Assembly (NCBI RefSeq): GCF_030272615.1
Contig: NC_081409.1
Coordinates: 620,336,255-620,400,254 of the forward strand
Origin: Cryptomeria japonica
Taxonomy: Eukaryota; Streptophyta; Pinopsida; Cupressales; Cupressaceae
Direction: 5' to 3'
DNA: 64,000 nt
The position numbers and the translations under genes were made by a program. The notes beneath the pieces were generated by a model. It was not told where the DNA came from, searched no databases, and saw nothing but the letters and a program-made list of their open reading frames with translations. Of this stretch, positions 24,270 through 34,300 are shown piece by piece. Every line of letters begins with the position of its first letter. Position 1 is the first letter of the stretch.

Positions 24270-24884
24270 ACTTTCAAGCAAATCCATCTCTTGCATAGGA
24301 AATTGCATGCTACCTAGGGCGTGACCTTGGGAAAATCAAATTTAAAAGATTTGTGGATGGAGAGATATATATCCAACTCCAGAAGAATGCCAGAGGTTGT
24401 GATGTGTTTCTTATGCAACCAACTTGCCCACCAGCAAATGAAAATCTGATGGAGCTTCTTGTAATGATTGACGCTTGTCGTAGAGCATCGGCTAAAAATA
24501 TTACAGCTGTTATTCCATACTTTGGATATGCTAGAGCAGATTGAAAGACATAGGGACGTGAATCTATTGCAGTAAAACTTGTGGCAAACTTGATAACAGA
24601 AGTCAGAGCGAATTGTGTTCTTGCATGCAATCTTCATTCTGGGCAGTCCATGGGGCATTTTGATATTCCAGTGGACCATGTATACGACCAGCCTATTGTT
24701 TTAGATTACCTTGCCAACAAGATGATTGCATCAAATGATTTGGTGGTGGTATCACCTGATGTGGGTGGTGTTGCTCGTGCTCGTGCCTTTGCGAAAAAGT
24801 TGTCTGATACTCCTTTAGCTATTGTTGATAAAAGACGGCATGGCCACAATGTTTCTGAGGTTATGAATTTGGTAGGCAAGTGAG
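24270..24884 (+). pseudogene. Fragment of ribose-phosphate pyrophosphokinase gene
   Basis: A single frame of about 205 codons reads [84 protein letters not shown] and VVVSPDVGGVARARAFAKK, ending MNLVGK. This is PRPP synthetase, which makes phosphoribosyl pyrophosphate from ribose 5-phosphate and ATP. In-frame stops replace family residues at about 24295, 24542 and 24551, but there is no frameshift. The 5' start and the PRPP-binding C-terminal third are absent. The end CAAGTGAGG resembles a splice donor, so it may be a captured genomic piece, not a full retrocopy. Confidence 0.92.
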
Positions 24885-25140
24885 GGAGAACACCATTAAA
24901 GTTGCAGAGAAAGCTTAAAAAACACAGTCCCAGGCAAAATAACATTATCCCACCTTTGCTAGGAAATGGGATTTTATGGTATTTATAAGAAATACTCCAC
25001 ACTAGTAATATGTCAAAGCCTCAAGGCTTTTGATGCAAGGTGCTATGGGTGCTCAAGGTGGACCCCACGTAGGCATGGATCTCGAGGCGGGTGAATTTTG
25101 CAGACAAAGGGTGGCTTAACCAGTGAGCAAGTTCAAGATG

Positions 25141-25440
25141 ATTTGACGGTGCACGAGATTTCACAGGCCGAAGATGCTCGCCGGTTAAGGGCTGCAAAAT
25201 GGCAAAAAGCTCAGGCCGAAAATGCAGTGAAAATGAGGAGTTAAAGACCATGCAGCTTTGAGAGATCCAACGGTTGACGCGATTTCACCAAAGGAAGATG
25301 CTCGTTAGTTAAGGTCTGCAAAATGGCAAAAATCTCAGCGATGATTAAAGACCCGAAAGGTTTGAGAGATCCAAGCTCGTGTGATTTCGTAGGCCGAAGA
25401 TGCCCAAAGGTTAGCCATTGCGAAATGGTGAAATCCAAGT
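25141..25440 (+). repeat. Three imperfect copies of a 110-125 bp repeat in insertion D
   Basis: Copies centre on about 25160, 25283 and 25394. Each contains a variant of GATTTCACAGGCCGAAGATG followed by CTGCAAAATGGCAAAAA. The third is the most diverged. The rest of 24885-26737 shows no gene. Confidence 0.7.
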
Positions 25441-26737
25441 GGCAGGTCCAATTGGTGGTCCTGTAGGCAGATCCCGTCCCAGGTGGCTGTGACGTGGTGA
25501 TGATGTGGCCGACAAGCAAGCAGGCACATGGTGGATGGATGAGGTGTCATCCAATATGGCACCCATTGGATCCCATCAAAAAATCAGAGACTGCCACGTG
25601 GTAGGGCATCAGGCCAAAATCAGAGCCAAAAATCAAAGTTAAAATCAGATTAAATATATAGTTGAGACTATATAAAAAATTGAAAAATTTAAATGATTGT
25701 GCACACAAAATGATTAATTTACCCAAGGCTCTATTTTTACTCAAAATATAAAGTATTATATATTGCCGGAAAGCTCTTGAGATGAGGAATGCAGTCATGG
25801 AGTTAGTTTCAACAAATTTGGGAGATTTCAAGAGAAGTTTCCATGGGAAGGAGAACGAAATACTTTTCAGTTGGAAAAGGAGACATCTGGCAATTTCGGT
25901 TGCAGACCTAATTTTTCCCTCCTCTTCATATTCCCAATTTCTTCTCATTTGTAGGGATCACAAGATTTTTGTAAAAAAGCTTTGGCAAAAATATATTTTG
26001 GGGTTTTTTCTTTCTGGTTTTCAAAGATCATTCCAAGTTAATGCAGATTCGATGATGGATATAAATATACAGATCAAGGCATTCTGATCCTAAATTCCAG
26101 TTGTCTTCTTGTATGCATAATTGATTTACTGGTTCAGTTAGATAATCCAGGGTTATTTAATTGAATGAATTGCAAGGAAAATTCATGGAGATGTTTTAGG
26201 TTTCTCTCTCAAGGAGGGAGATTAAATATACTTAGAATTTCTCTCATAGTAATCAGTAATTCTGCTTGAATCTGATAACTGGGTTTAGCATAAAGATAAA
26301 AATTTATGTATGTTAGGCATATGTAAGTTTAGTGAAGCCAGAATGATGAAATGTATGTGGACTTACAATTTAGAATTCTTATTTTAGTCTTAGGTGACTC
26401 TGAAGCCTGGGATAAGGCACTGGTATAGTTTTTCTAGGTTCTATAAGCTTCTTGGAGATAAATGAAAATGATTACAAGCCTTTCTTTTATGTTCAAGGTG
26501 ATAGGGTTTGCAGGGCTTGGTATTTGTCTTCTTTGTAAATCTCCAATCACAGTTTTGAAAAGTAATCACAAAGGGTAAACCTGCCTAAGCTAGGTGAAAG
26601 CTTGAAGTGTAGAAGGTTTTTGTATAAACCTTGTTATATGTTGTCTTTTGTTCTATTTCCTGTTGTTTCTCTCCATAAGTGACAAAGATCTAAGATTCGA
26701 GTAGGGAAAACAACGCAATCAAAATTTGAGAACAACA

Positions 26738-27236
26738 GTCTCTAATGTTGTCTACTTGAGGATGATGCAAAATGTTGAGATCTCTTTTGGCCTCTCCTAT
26801 GTTGACTCAAAAGACACATGTGACCTTCTTACAAGGTGGTTTCCTTTCTTTGGGGAATATATTGGTTATCATACAAACACATACTAACCCTAGAGTTATG
26901 TGAAACCACCTTGTGTTTTTTGTTTTGTGATCATTAACCTTTGGTTAGTCTCTTCTTGGGGGATAAATCATTGTCATACGATGATTACCTTCTTGGGGTG
27001 TATCCTACCTTAAAGAAACTGTCTCCGATAAGGCATGCATAATTGCTTTAATGTGGGGGCATACACTTTGGTCAATGGATGTCTCTCTTGACACTTAAGT
27101 TACTTAGCAAAATTTGCCTTTTGCTTTGTAATTTTTTGTATTTTTCTTTTCATGACTCATAGTAAGAGAACCTTACTAGTTTTTAGTCATGGTTCTCTCT
27201 CTTTCTCTCTCTTTCATAATGTCCCTTTTATCTTGT
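26738..27236 (+). other. 3' untranslated part of element C
   Basis: It is collinear with the minus strand of element B between about 41400 and 40850: shared GTCTACTTG, the GGGGGATAAATC block, GGTGTATCCTACCTTAAA, ATGTGGGGGCAT and CATGACTCATAGT. It is interrupted by element E at 27236 and its last 60 bp resume at 35986. Confidence 0.75.
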
Positions 27237-27757
27237 TGTAGCATCGTAAATTGTATGCACTTGCTAGGGTGGTACAATTTCACACCTAGTTTAGCACCCG
27301 CCTTGGCGCATTTTGCATTTTGCATTGCTTTTTCCCTTTAGCACTTAATTAATTACATTAATTAGGTCTAAGGTTATATTTTATCATCTCCCATATCATA
27401 AAGTTGGGCCCTTTTCATTAAGGTGTGCCCCTTTCATTTTATTCCTCCGATACATCATTTAATCAAAAACCCTAATTAGGTCCTATTTTGAACTCGGGGG
27501 CTTGATTTCGGGGGTCAAAACATCTTGAAATCAGCTGTAACTTCGGGATTCGCTCTAAAATCATCATATCCGACGGCCCTGAAAATTTGGTGAAAAGTTG
27601 TCAGGACCATGGCGCCCGGTGTGCACATGGTCTCGGACATTTTTCCCAAAATTTTAGGAGCGCGATCCAATCATAAAATAAAGCTTAACCCCAAGAAATT
27701 GGCGGGAGATTCAATCTCTAGGTTGGCCAAAAGTTGAAATTAAGACCTAGGGTTTCA

Positions 27758-27765
27758 TATATAAG
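27758..27765 (+). promoter_or_regulatory. TATA box in the 5' LTR of element E
   Basis: TATATAAG, about 520 bp into the LTR, is conserved at 34840-34847 in the 3' LTR. This is the likely U3 core promoter; transcription would start some 30 bp downstream, near the TCTTCATTTG stretch. Confidence 0.65.
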
Positions 27766-28373
27766 AGCTCTCTTTCTTCATTTGAAAGGGGGGGAATTTT
27801 GGTTTCAAGGACCTTCTATGTAGCGAAAGGGCAGATCTTTGAAGACTTCAACAACATTCAACATCCATCCATCAAGCATCTATCAATTTCATTCATCCCT
27901 TTAGGGCTTTGAAGGCATTGAAGAACAATAAGGGATCACTGACTGAAGATTGGCTTGTACCCCTCCCTTGGGGTTGGGTATGATTTCATGTTATTTTCAT
28001 GTCTTTGCATAAGCTTCATCATATCATTTGTATTCATGCTTTAGATCACTTTGTATCTTGATTTGGAGCATTTACATTATCATGTACAAGCAATTAGGGT
28101 TTACTTTCTAGGTTGCTCTAGTTTGCTTACTTGCATTTTAGGATCTTGCACACACACAAGGTCTGCACACACTACTTTTACAATACAACTTGGCTATTTG
28201 TGGAGGTGGAAACCACCAAAGTGGGGGTTTGACTAAGGCAAAACCATATATAGCCACCCACCATACCTTTTCAGATATAAGTGCAGGTTTTGGGATTCAG
28301 ACGACGCCGCAAGTTGCAGATCCGACGGAAGCGGACCGAGACAGAACAACACACCAAATTTTAGAGCAAAAGA

Positions 28374-28469
28374 CCAGGACAGGGGCGTGGGGCACCCTAG
28401 TCCTACCAGGACAGGGGCGCTGGGTGCCCTGGTCCCTGGGATAGGGGCGCTGGGCGCTCTGGTCCTTCT
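28374..28469 (+). repeat. GC-rich 32-bp tandem repeat in the E LTR
   Basis: Three units of 32 bp, each starting near CCAGGACAGGGGCG and ending near CCCTGGTCC, nearly self-complementary. The 3' LTR holds the same three units (about 35456-35550) with an excess of differences: I count about 14 in 90 bp. A related motif occurs in element B LTRs. Confidence 0.85.
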
Positions 28470-28901
28470 GTCAGACAACAAGTTTTAGATAGCTTTTCAG
28501 GTTGCAGAACAACAGTTTCAGGAGCAGTTTTAGGGGCAGTATCAGGACAGTGGCGCCTGCGCCCCCATCCCAAACATTTTCACTCAGATTTTAAGTTCGG
28601 GTACGCATTTGATTTCTTGTCTTGTCCTTGTGTTTACAGCTTTCCATTGTTTAATCTTAATTTTGCAATCTTGTTATTAGTTCATACTTGCACTTTGGGA
28701 TTAGGAATTGAACTTGTATCATTTTATCTTTCAATTACAAAAAAAGAATAGAAATCCTAATAGGTAGCTTGCGGCTCTCTCTTCCACAAAAAGAAGTAGC
28801 CAATTGTGTGATACCTCTAGGCTCTTTCGTATTCCACAATGTGTGTCAAAAGGTAGGATTAGGACATGTTAGCCTAGTCTCGCTTTTTCCCCTACACATT
28901 T

Positions 28902-28920
28902 TGGTGAACCCGACGTGAAC
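28902..28920 (+). other. Primer-binding site of element E
   Basis: TGGTGAACCCGACGTGAAC starts 3 nt after the LTR end. Element B has the same site with two changes and the same 3-nt spacer. It is not the common initiator-Met site. I could not name the tRNA. Confidence 0.75.
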
Positions 28921-29242
28921 TCCAATCTTCTCTAATTCTGATTTATGTTTTCAAATTTGAGTGTTTATGCTATTTCAAATTCAAATTTGTATTTACATGT
29001 TTTAATTTCTTGCAAGATTCAAAAGTTTAGAGGAAATTTTTGCTAGAACCCTAATTTTTCAATTCAAAGTTGAACTTGTGGATAGCTTAATTGGGATCAA
29101 TAATTTCAAATCTGATTTAGGAACTCATTTGAATCATAAATTTCATTTTCTAAATCTACATTCTAAGTGCTTGCATTTGTTAAAATTAAATAGTTCCTTC
29201 TATTTTGCATGTGTTATCATTTGAAAGAGGAAAATTGTTGTC

Positions 29243-31519
29243 ATGATGCATTCATTTCATAGATGTGATAATGGGTTAGCTTCCCTTGTTTCAATTTTTC
29301 CTTCTCCTAAAGAACCTCTCCCCATCTATAACAACATTTTAGTGCCTAAAAGAGTTGCTACCGATCCCTTTGAGACTCTCCCATGCTCTAAGGATGAAGA
29401 CTTTAAGAGTGATCTTGACAATTCTCCTAAAATGTGCCATTCCTATTTAGCTATCCTAGAGGAAGAGAATGATATCATAAACACCTTTCTTAATGTTACT
29501 TCACCTTCCCTACATGATGCCTCTTTAAGTGAAAATGCATTGATGGACATTGACTTATTTTCTCCTAAAGTTGGTCCTTCCAATGGGGGCATGTTAGTGC
29601 AACAAGAGGTTATGAACACTTCTTTCAAAGATCTCCTTCCTAAGCATGAATCTTTGGAGAAATATGTTCATGTTCCTCCCAAAAAACACTCCCTTCATGA
29701 GGATCCTTTTGTGCAAGAAGATGACATGATCCCTACATTCCCTAGTGATGGCATTTCCTTTTCCAACAAAATTCCCACTAGAGATGACGAATTAATGATA
29801 AATGCTTACCCTTCTCCTAAAGTTTGTCTTACCCATAAGCATCCCTTAGAGAAAGAAGATGAAATAATAAGAAATTTCCTTAATTCTCTCTCCCCTAAAG
29901 ATCACATTGAACATATTTTGAGGAAAGAGGATGAGTTTAACACATCTATTGATGCTCTCCCTCCTAAGGATGAGGAATTAATAAACAATGTTATCTCCTC
30001 TCCCGAAATTGACAATACTTCAAACATTCCTTTCAACAAACTCACTATTTGGGATGAACCATTAGGAGAAGGTGTAGATTATTCTCTACCCCATGAGAGA
30101 ACCCTAGACAAAGGGGATGAAATCAAGATTGAAAACTCCCTTGATAGTTTCTCACCTTCCTTGAATCTCAATTATCCTCCCTCTAAAAATAAAGCATCTC
30201 CCTCTCCTCAACTTGGTTCTACTCATAAGGATACCCTAGTTCAAAGCAAGATTGTTAACATCTCTTTCAAAGATCTCCCTCTCAAAAGTGAGACTTTAGA
30301 GAGTACTGTTGATCCTTCTCCTAGAGAGTTTATTCCCCATGTAGATCCTTTGATGATAGAGGATGAGATAACCCTTCCTAGTATTACTCTACCTACTAGA
30401 ACATCAATACCTACCCCTTGTCTCTCTCCTAAAATTGATTTAATCCGTGATGAGATTTTAGTGCAAGAGAAGACTATCAATAATTCTTCCAACACTTTTG
30501 TTCATTCCTCTAAACCATCCTCAATCAATTTGATACATGTGAATGAAACACCTAACAAACCTCTCTTCACTGTCCAAGGTGCTTGTCCTTCTCAAAATTC
30601 TCAACCTTTAAATAATCCTATCTTAGTGGTTCAAGGTGGTTATGCTAATGATTCTTTTTGCACTCCTAAGAAACCTATTATTACTGTGCAAGGAGGTTAT
30701 TCTACTAAGAGCCCTTATGAGTATGCTAAGCAACTGACTAGAGAGAGTTATAACACGGTTGCTCATACCTATAACACAAGAAACAATAGGCAACCTAATC
30801 CTCCTCCAGTTATCCCAACTTCACTTCCTCCTTCCCAACCTATTCTTCCTCAAGCTCCTCGTATTTCACAAATGCTTAGTAAGGACTATGATCTCATAGA
30901 ACAACTTAAAGCTACCCCTGCTAAGATATCCCTTTGGGATTTGATCCAAACTTCTTCCACTCATCATGGAATGTTACAAGATGCCTTGAAAGATTTGAAT
31001 GTTCCTCCACCTAATACATCTAGTAATATAGTGTCTTTGGTTAACTCTGTGATGAATCCTAAAGCTCAAATTGTGTTTACTCAAGATGAGTTGCCTACTA
31101 GTGAAATTCAACATCAATATGATCCCTTGATGATTGTGGCTATCATAAATGACACTGCTATAAGACGAACACTGATAGATAATGGTTCTGGCCTTAATGT
31201 GTGTAGCATTAATCTATTACATAAGATGAATGTGGATACATCCCTTATTGAGCCTGACTCTCGTCCCATTCGAGGCTTTGATAATGTGGCTAAGTCTTCA
31301 TTAGGTATTATCACCTTACCCATCATAGTGGGACCTGTTACTTTGCCTACTCCTATCCATGTTATGTCGGGAAATCTAACATACAACTTGTTATTAGGGA
31401 GACCTTGGATTCATAGTATGCAAGCTATCCCCTCTACATTGCATAGACAAGTCAAATTTATTTATAATAATAAGACATATACCTTGATAGGTGATACTAA
31501 TTTTCAAGCTTGTTTGTAA
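29243..31519 (+). CDS. Element E ORF, first part: repeat region, VQG repeats, aspartic protease
   Basis: 758 codons starting MMHSFHRCDN. Residues 1-430 are acidic and Ser/Pro-rich with irregular recurrences of SPK, PPKDEEL and EDE-I motifs roughly every 30-40 residues. Three VQG repeats follow (about residues 440-495), then a Pro-rich stretch. The protease occupies about residues 630-758: active site LIDNGSGLNVCS, then LPIIVGPVTLP and NLLLGRPWIHS. DNGSG replaces the textbook D-[ST]-G triad, as seen in related plant elements. The protease would cleave the polyprotein in particles. There is no capsid fold or zinc finger upstream. The frame ends at a TAA (31517-31519) but stays open beyond it. 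Confidence 0.85.
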   Translation: MMHSFHRCDNGLASLVSIFPSPKEPLPIYNNILVPKRVATDPFETLPCSKDEDFKSDLDNSPKMCHSYLAILEEENDIINTFLNVTSPSLHDASLSENALMDIDLFSPKVGPSNGGMLVQQEVMNTSFKDLLPKHESLEKYVHVPPKKHSLHEDPFVQEDDMIPTFPSDGISFSNKIPTRDDELMINAYPSPKVCLTHKHPLEKEDEIIRNFLNSLSPKDHIEHILRKEDEFNTSIDALPPKDEELINNVISSPEIDNTSNIPFNKLTIWDEPLGEGVDYSLPHERTLDKGDEIKIENSLDSFSPSLNLNYPPSKNKASPSPQLGSTHKDTLVQSKIVNISFKDLPLKSETLESTVDPSPREFIPHVDPLMIEDEITLPSITLPTRTSIPTPCLSPKIDLIRDEILVQEKTINNSSNTFVHSSKPSSINLIHVNETPNKPLFTVQGACPSQNSQPLNNPILVVQGGYANDSFCTPKKPIITVQGGYSTKSPYEYAKQLTRESYNTVAHTYNTRNNRQPNPPPVIPTSLPPSQPILPQAPRISQMLSKDYDLIEQLKATPAKISLWDLIQTSSTHHGMLQDALKDLNVPPPNTSSNIVSLVNSVMNPKAQIVFTQDELPTSEIQHQYDPLMIVAIINDTAIRRTLIDNGSGLNVCSINLLHKMNVDTSLIEPDSRPIRGFDNVAKSSLGIITLPIIVGPVTLPTPIHVMSGNLTYNLLLGRPWIHSMQAIPSTLHRQVKFIYNNKTYTLIGDTNFQACL

Positions 31520-32470
31520 ACATCTACTTCCAAAGGGAGTTCTTCTAAGCCTTCCTCTTCTAGTGATGACTCGTTCAACAAGATACCTATGGATGAATCA
31601 TCACCCTCTGATAATCAAAATTCTTTGGATGAGTCTGAAGTTCCTGAAGAAGATTCTTCTCAACTTGAATCTACACATGAAAAGGCTTTTGATCCCGAGA
31701 AGGTTCTAGCAGAAGATGATTGGGGATCTCTTGATTTTAATCCCACCTTTGTAGGTGAGTATAGGGTTCCTCCTAGAGAGCTTAAAGTTAAAAAGAAGGA
31801 AGAAACTAGAGATCAATCAGTCTTACTTGAACCTATGAGCAATAATTTTGTGGCCGCTTCTCAAACTTCTTCTCCTCACACCTCTAATTCTGAAGAATTT
31901 GATTCTTTGTCTTATGAAAAACCACCTTCTCTTTCTGAAATGGCTAATCTTTATGGCCATGGTTTTCACATTTTGGCTAAGAGTGGCTATAGTGGAAATG
32001 GTTGTGGCACAAATGAACAAGGAATTAAAGTTCCTTTAGAACATAACATGCATGAATATTCATTTGGACTTGGATATAATCTTTTTAAGCCCACCAAAGC
32101 ATCTAAAAGACCATCTCTCAATGTGAATGCTATATTTAGTAGTGATGATGATCTCACTTCAACTAAATCATCTTCTACTTCTATCAACTCTCATTCCCCT
32201 CATAAGGAAATATTGGCGATGAACAAATCTCTTTATGAATCCCCTCAAGTTTCTAAATCCACTTATGAATCTTTATCTCCTATCCATCATAAAGTCCTTT
32301 CCTCCAGGGATAAGGCTCTAATAAATTACACTCATCCTTCTTCTAAGATTTCTTGTAACTTTTCTTCTTCAATTTTTATCATTTTATACATGTTTTTGAT
32401 CTCACTTATAGTTGAGCATTTGGCATGTCATATTCAAATACCTCATTCAATCTATCATGTCTTTAAATAA
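31520..32470 (+). CDS. Element E ORF, second part: G-patch segment after an in-frame stop
   Basis: Same frame as 29243-31519, separated only by one TAA; the first ATG after it is 31589 (MDESSPSDNQ). It is acidic and Ser-rich, then a G-patch at about 31943-32083 with GYSGNGCGTNEQGIKVP and FGLGY, the spacing of the G-patch in element L. The last 40 residues contain a hydrophobic run (IFIILYMFLISLIVEHL) that could be a membrane segment or simply translated 3' untranslated sequence. It could be expressed by stop readthrough, or the stop may be a recent mutation. Confidence 0.75.
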   Translation, partial: TSTSKGSSSKPSSSSDDSFNKIPMDESSPSDNQNSLDESEVPEEDSSQLESTHEKAFDPEKVLAEDDWGSLDFNPTFVGEYRVPPRELKVKKKEETRDQSVLLEPMSNNFVAASQTSSPHTSNSEEFDSLSYEKPPSLSEMANLYGHGFHILAKSGYSGNGCGTNEQGIKVPLEHNMHEYSFGLGYNLFKPTKASKRPSLNVNAIFSSDDDLTSTKSSSTSINSHSPHKEILAMNKSLYESPQVSKSTYESLSPIHHKVLSSRDKALINYTHPSSKISCNFSSSIFIILYMFLISLIVEHLACHIQIPHSIYHVFK

Positions 32471-33430
32471 CATTAATGGCTATTATGTTGCTCATCATTA
32501 TGTGACATTGGTAGCTCATTTACTGGGGGCTCATTGTCATTCATGATGGTACAATTTCAAGTGCAATCATATTTTTGAAGCAACATAATAGCCTAATTCT
32601 TCTATGTTATCTCTTGTTCCTATGGGGTAATAAGTGTGGAAATATTGATCATCTTTGCTTTAGAATTCTCTTTTCCTAGATATGGGAGAAGATGTGTATT
32701 CTCTTTCTTATCCTACCCACTTCTTGTGAGGAGCATTTTACATACACTAATGTCTTGCTTGCATGAACTCATGTGAGTATGTAGTACATTTTGTTTATGT
32801 CTAAATCTCTCCCTAGAAGATTGTGTAAGTCCTTCTCATTATCCTTATCCTTGGGAGGCAATGATCTTTCCTTATTTTTATCTAAGGATCCACTTTTTCC
32901 TATTTCGTGGATGGTGTGAACTTTATTACTTGATGTTATTCCTTGTATGCATTTGTTGTTGTTTGTTCAAGGATTCTCTCTTACAAGAGGTGTAAGTCCT
33001 TGACTACAACCTCTTTTGCACTTGGTAAAATGCATCCATAATGAATTCACTCTCCCAATTGGGTTTAAAAAAAAAAAAAAAAGCGTCATCCTTCATTAAG
33101 AATCACTTTCACCTCGCAAAAGAAGGAAGTATTGCATTCTTATTCTCTTCTTTGTCTTATTCTAGAAGATGTTATATTTGTCTAAGACAATTCCTCTCGG
33201 GGATAGGTGTCTTTTGTACAAAGATCTCTTCTCCTTTAAGGATCTCCTTTACACATACTACAAGATATCCCTTTTCAACTATCTTATCCTTGCTTAAAGA
33301 GTGCAAAACTCTCTTGCTTGGATCTATGACATTGTTGCATTTTTTGGAGTATCTTCTTTTGTGATGAAGGTAGATATCCTTTTTCTACTTTTCTTATGAC
33401 ATAAACATTACACTTTTTGAGCAATGGGTC

Positions 33431-33537
33431 ATTCTCGGAACTAGAGCACAGACTCTTAGAGCGAGATGTCTCCATTTTTCTTTTATGCAAGGTGATTATT
33501 CTCGGAACCAGAGCACAGACTCTTAGAGTGAGATGTC
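33431..33537 (+). repeat. 40-bp direct repeat pair in the E 3' region
   Basis: Copies at 33431-33470 and 33498-33537 differ at two positions. Both contain AGAGCACAGACTCTTAGAG. A weaker third version (ACTCGGGCATAGACTCCTA) lies at about 33572. Confidence 0.9.
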
Positions 33538-33681
33538 ACGCTTTTGTACCATACATATACAGGTTGTAGCATACTCGGGCATAGACTCCTATGAGGTGCT
33601 TCTAACCTTACTTACACACACATGCACGAGGTTGAGTGGAACTAGCGGCATAAGGCTAGACTTTCTCACTCTCCTCCCTTA

Positions 33682-33776
33682 CATGGATCACCTAGACAGA
33701 CTCTAGGGGCTAGTTTTCCATGTCCTTTTTCCCATGGATCACCTAGACAAGATCTAGGGGCGAGAAGTCCATGTTT
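33682..33776 (+). repeat. Second direct repeat pair in the E 3' region
   Basis: Two copies start CATGGATCACCTAGACA at about 33682 and 33733, each with CTAGGGGC about 22 bp in and GTCCATG or CCATGTCC at the end. Confidence 0.85.
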
Positions 33777-34300
33777 TCTCTCTCACTATTCTTCTCATCG
33801 ATCACCAATGTGTGTATTCATGCTTTTTTCCTTTCTTTTCTTCTCTTTGCATTTTGTCTCCATTTACATCCTTCATCTTGTGTTAGAGGACTCTCAAACC
33901 CTCACACTCTTTGTTGTGTTGGAATTGAGATTTAGTCCTCTTTCTTACCAAATGATTCTCCATTAATTTTTGATCTCATATCAAATCTTCTTGTGAGCAT
34001 TTGTCATCAACATTCTTTAACAATTTGAAGTGGTAAACATGATACCTTGTTTCAACTCACTAAAATTAGCAAGCCGAAACAGGGGGGGTGCATATAGTTA
34101 CCCTTGAATTTTCATCACCTTCCTTAGTAAGCATTAGGTGATTTTGTGATCTAACGTGTGTTTTGTAGGGTGTGGTTCCTAACTGTGTACTGCAGATACC
34201 GTTGGGGGCTTCGTCCGACAACTTATGGATATATCCTTTTTCAAATAATGTTTACTTTTCTATACTTTAGCTTGCATATGCATGTAGTGTTCATATGACC

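Larger units (their letters stand above)
22293..26737 (+). mobile_element. Insertion D with TGTTG...CAACA ends, carrying plant gene fragments
   Basis: Element C is interrupted exactly here when compared with its relative B: B's sequence matches C up to 22292 (ATTTTCCC) and again from about 26741 (TAATGTTGTCTACTTG). The ends TGTTG and CAACA fit an LTR-type insertion. The flanks TTCCC and GTCTC agree at only 3 of 5 positions. I find no LTR pair, primer site, RT or gag. Contents: 1.3 kb without genes, a TATA box at 23627, panB and PRPP-synthetase fragments, a triple repeat and a pyrimidine-rich tail. It could be one very long solo LTR, or a larger element with captured genes and lost ends. Confidence 0.55.
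27237..28898 (+). repeat. 5' LTR of element E
   Basis: TGTAGCATCG to CTACACA, 1662 bp. It contains an inverted repeat GACCATG...CATGGTC at 27605-27632, a TATA box at 27758, and a GC-rich 32-bp triple repeat at 28374-28469. Confidence 0.95.
32471..34300 (+). other. 3' untranslated region of element E
   Basis: 1.8 kb without a supported gene. It includes an A16 tract at 33067 and two pairs of direct repeats (listed separately). It leads into the polypurine tract. Confidence 0.7.

Noticed and set aside
24310-24679. Minus-strand ORFs at 24310-24679 and 24706-25002
   Set aside because: Antisense shadows of the PRPP-synthetase fragment.
23717-24884. Functional panB or PRPP-synthetase gene
   Set aside because: Both are truncated, carry in-frame stops, and panB has an internal deletion.
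22293-26737. Helitron or Pack-MULE as the carrier of the gene fragments
   Set aside because: No long terminal inverted repeats with 9-bp duplication and no CTRR end with hairpin could be seen. Kept open as an alternative, not called.
28051-28236. Small ORF in each E LTR (28051-28236 and 35133-35318)
   Set aside because: Both lie inside the LTRs and match because the LTRs match. No features of a protein family.
32327-32470. C-terminal membrane protein or envelope-like gene in element E
   Set aside because: One hydrophobic run at the very end of the ORF, with no signal peptide or second segment. Translation of AT-rich untranslated sequence explains it.
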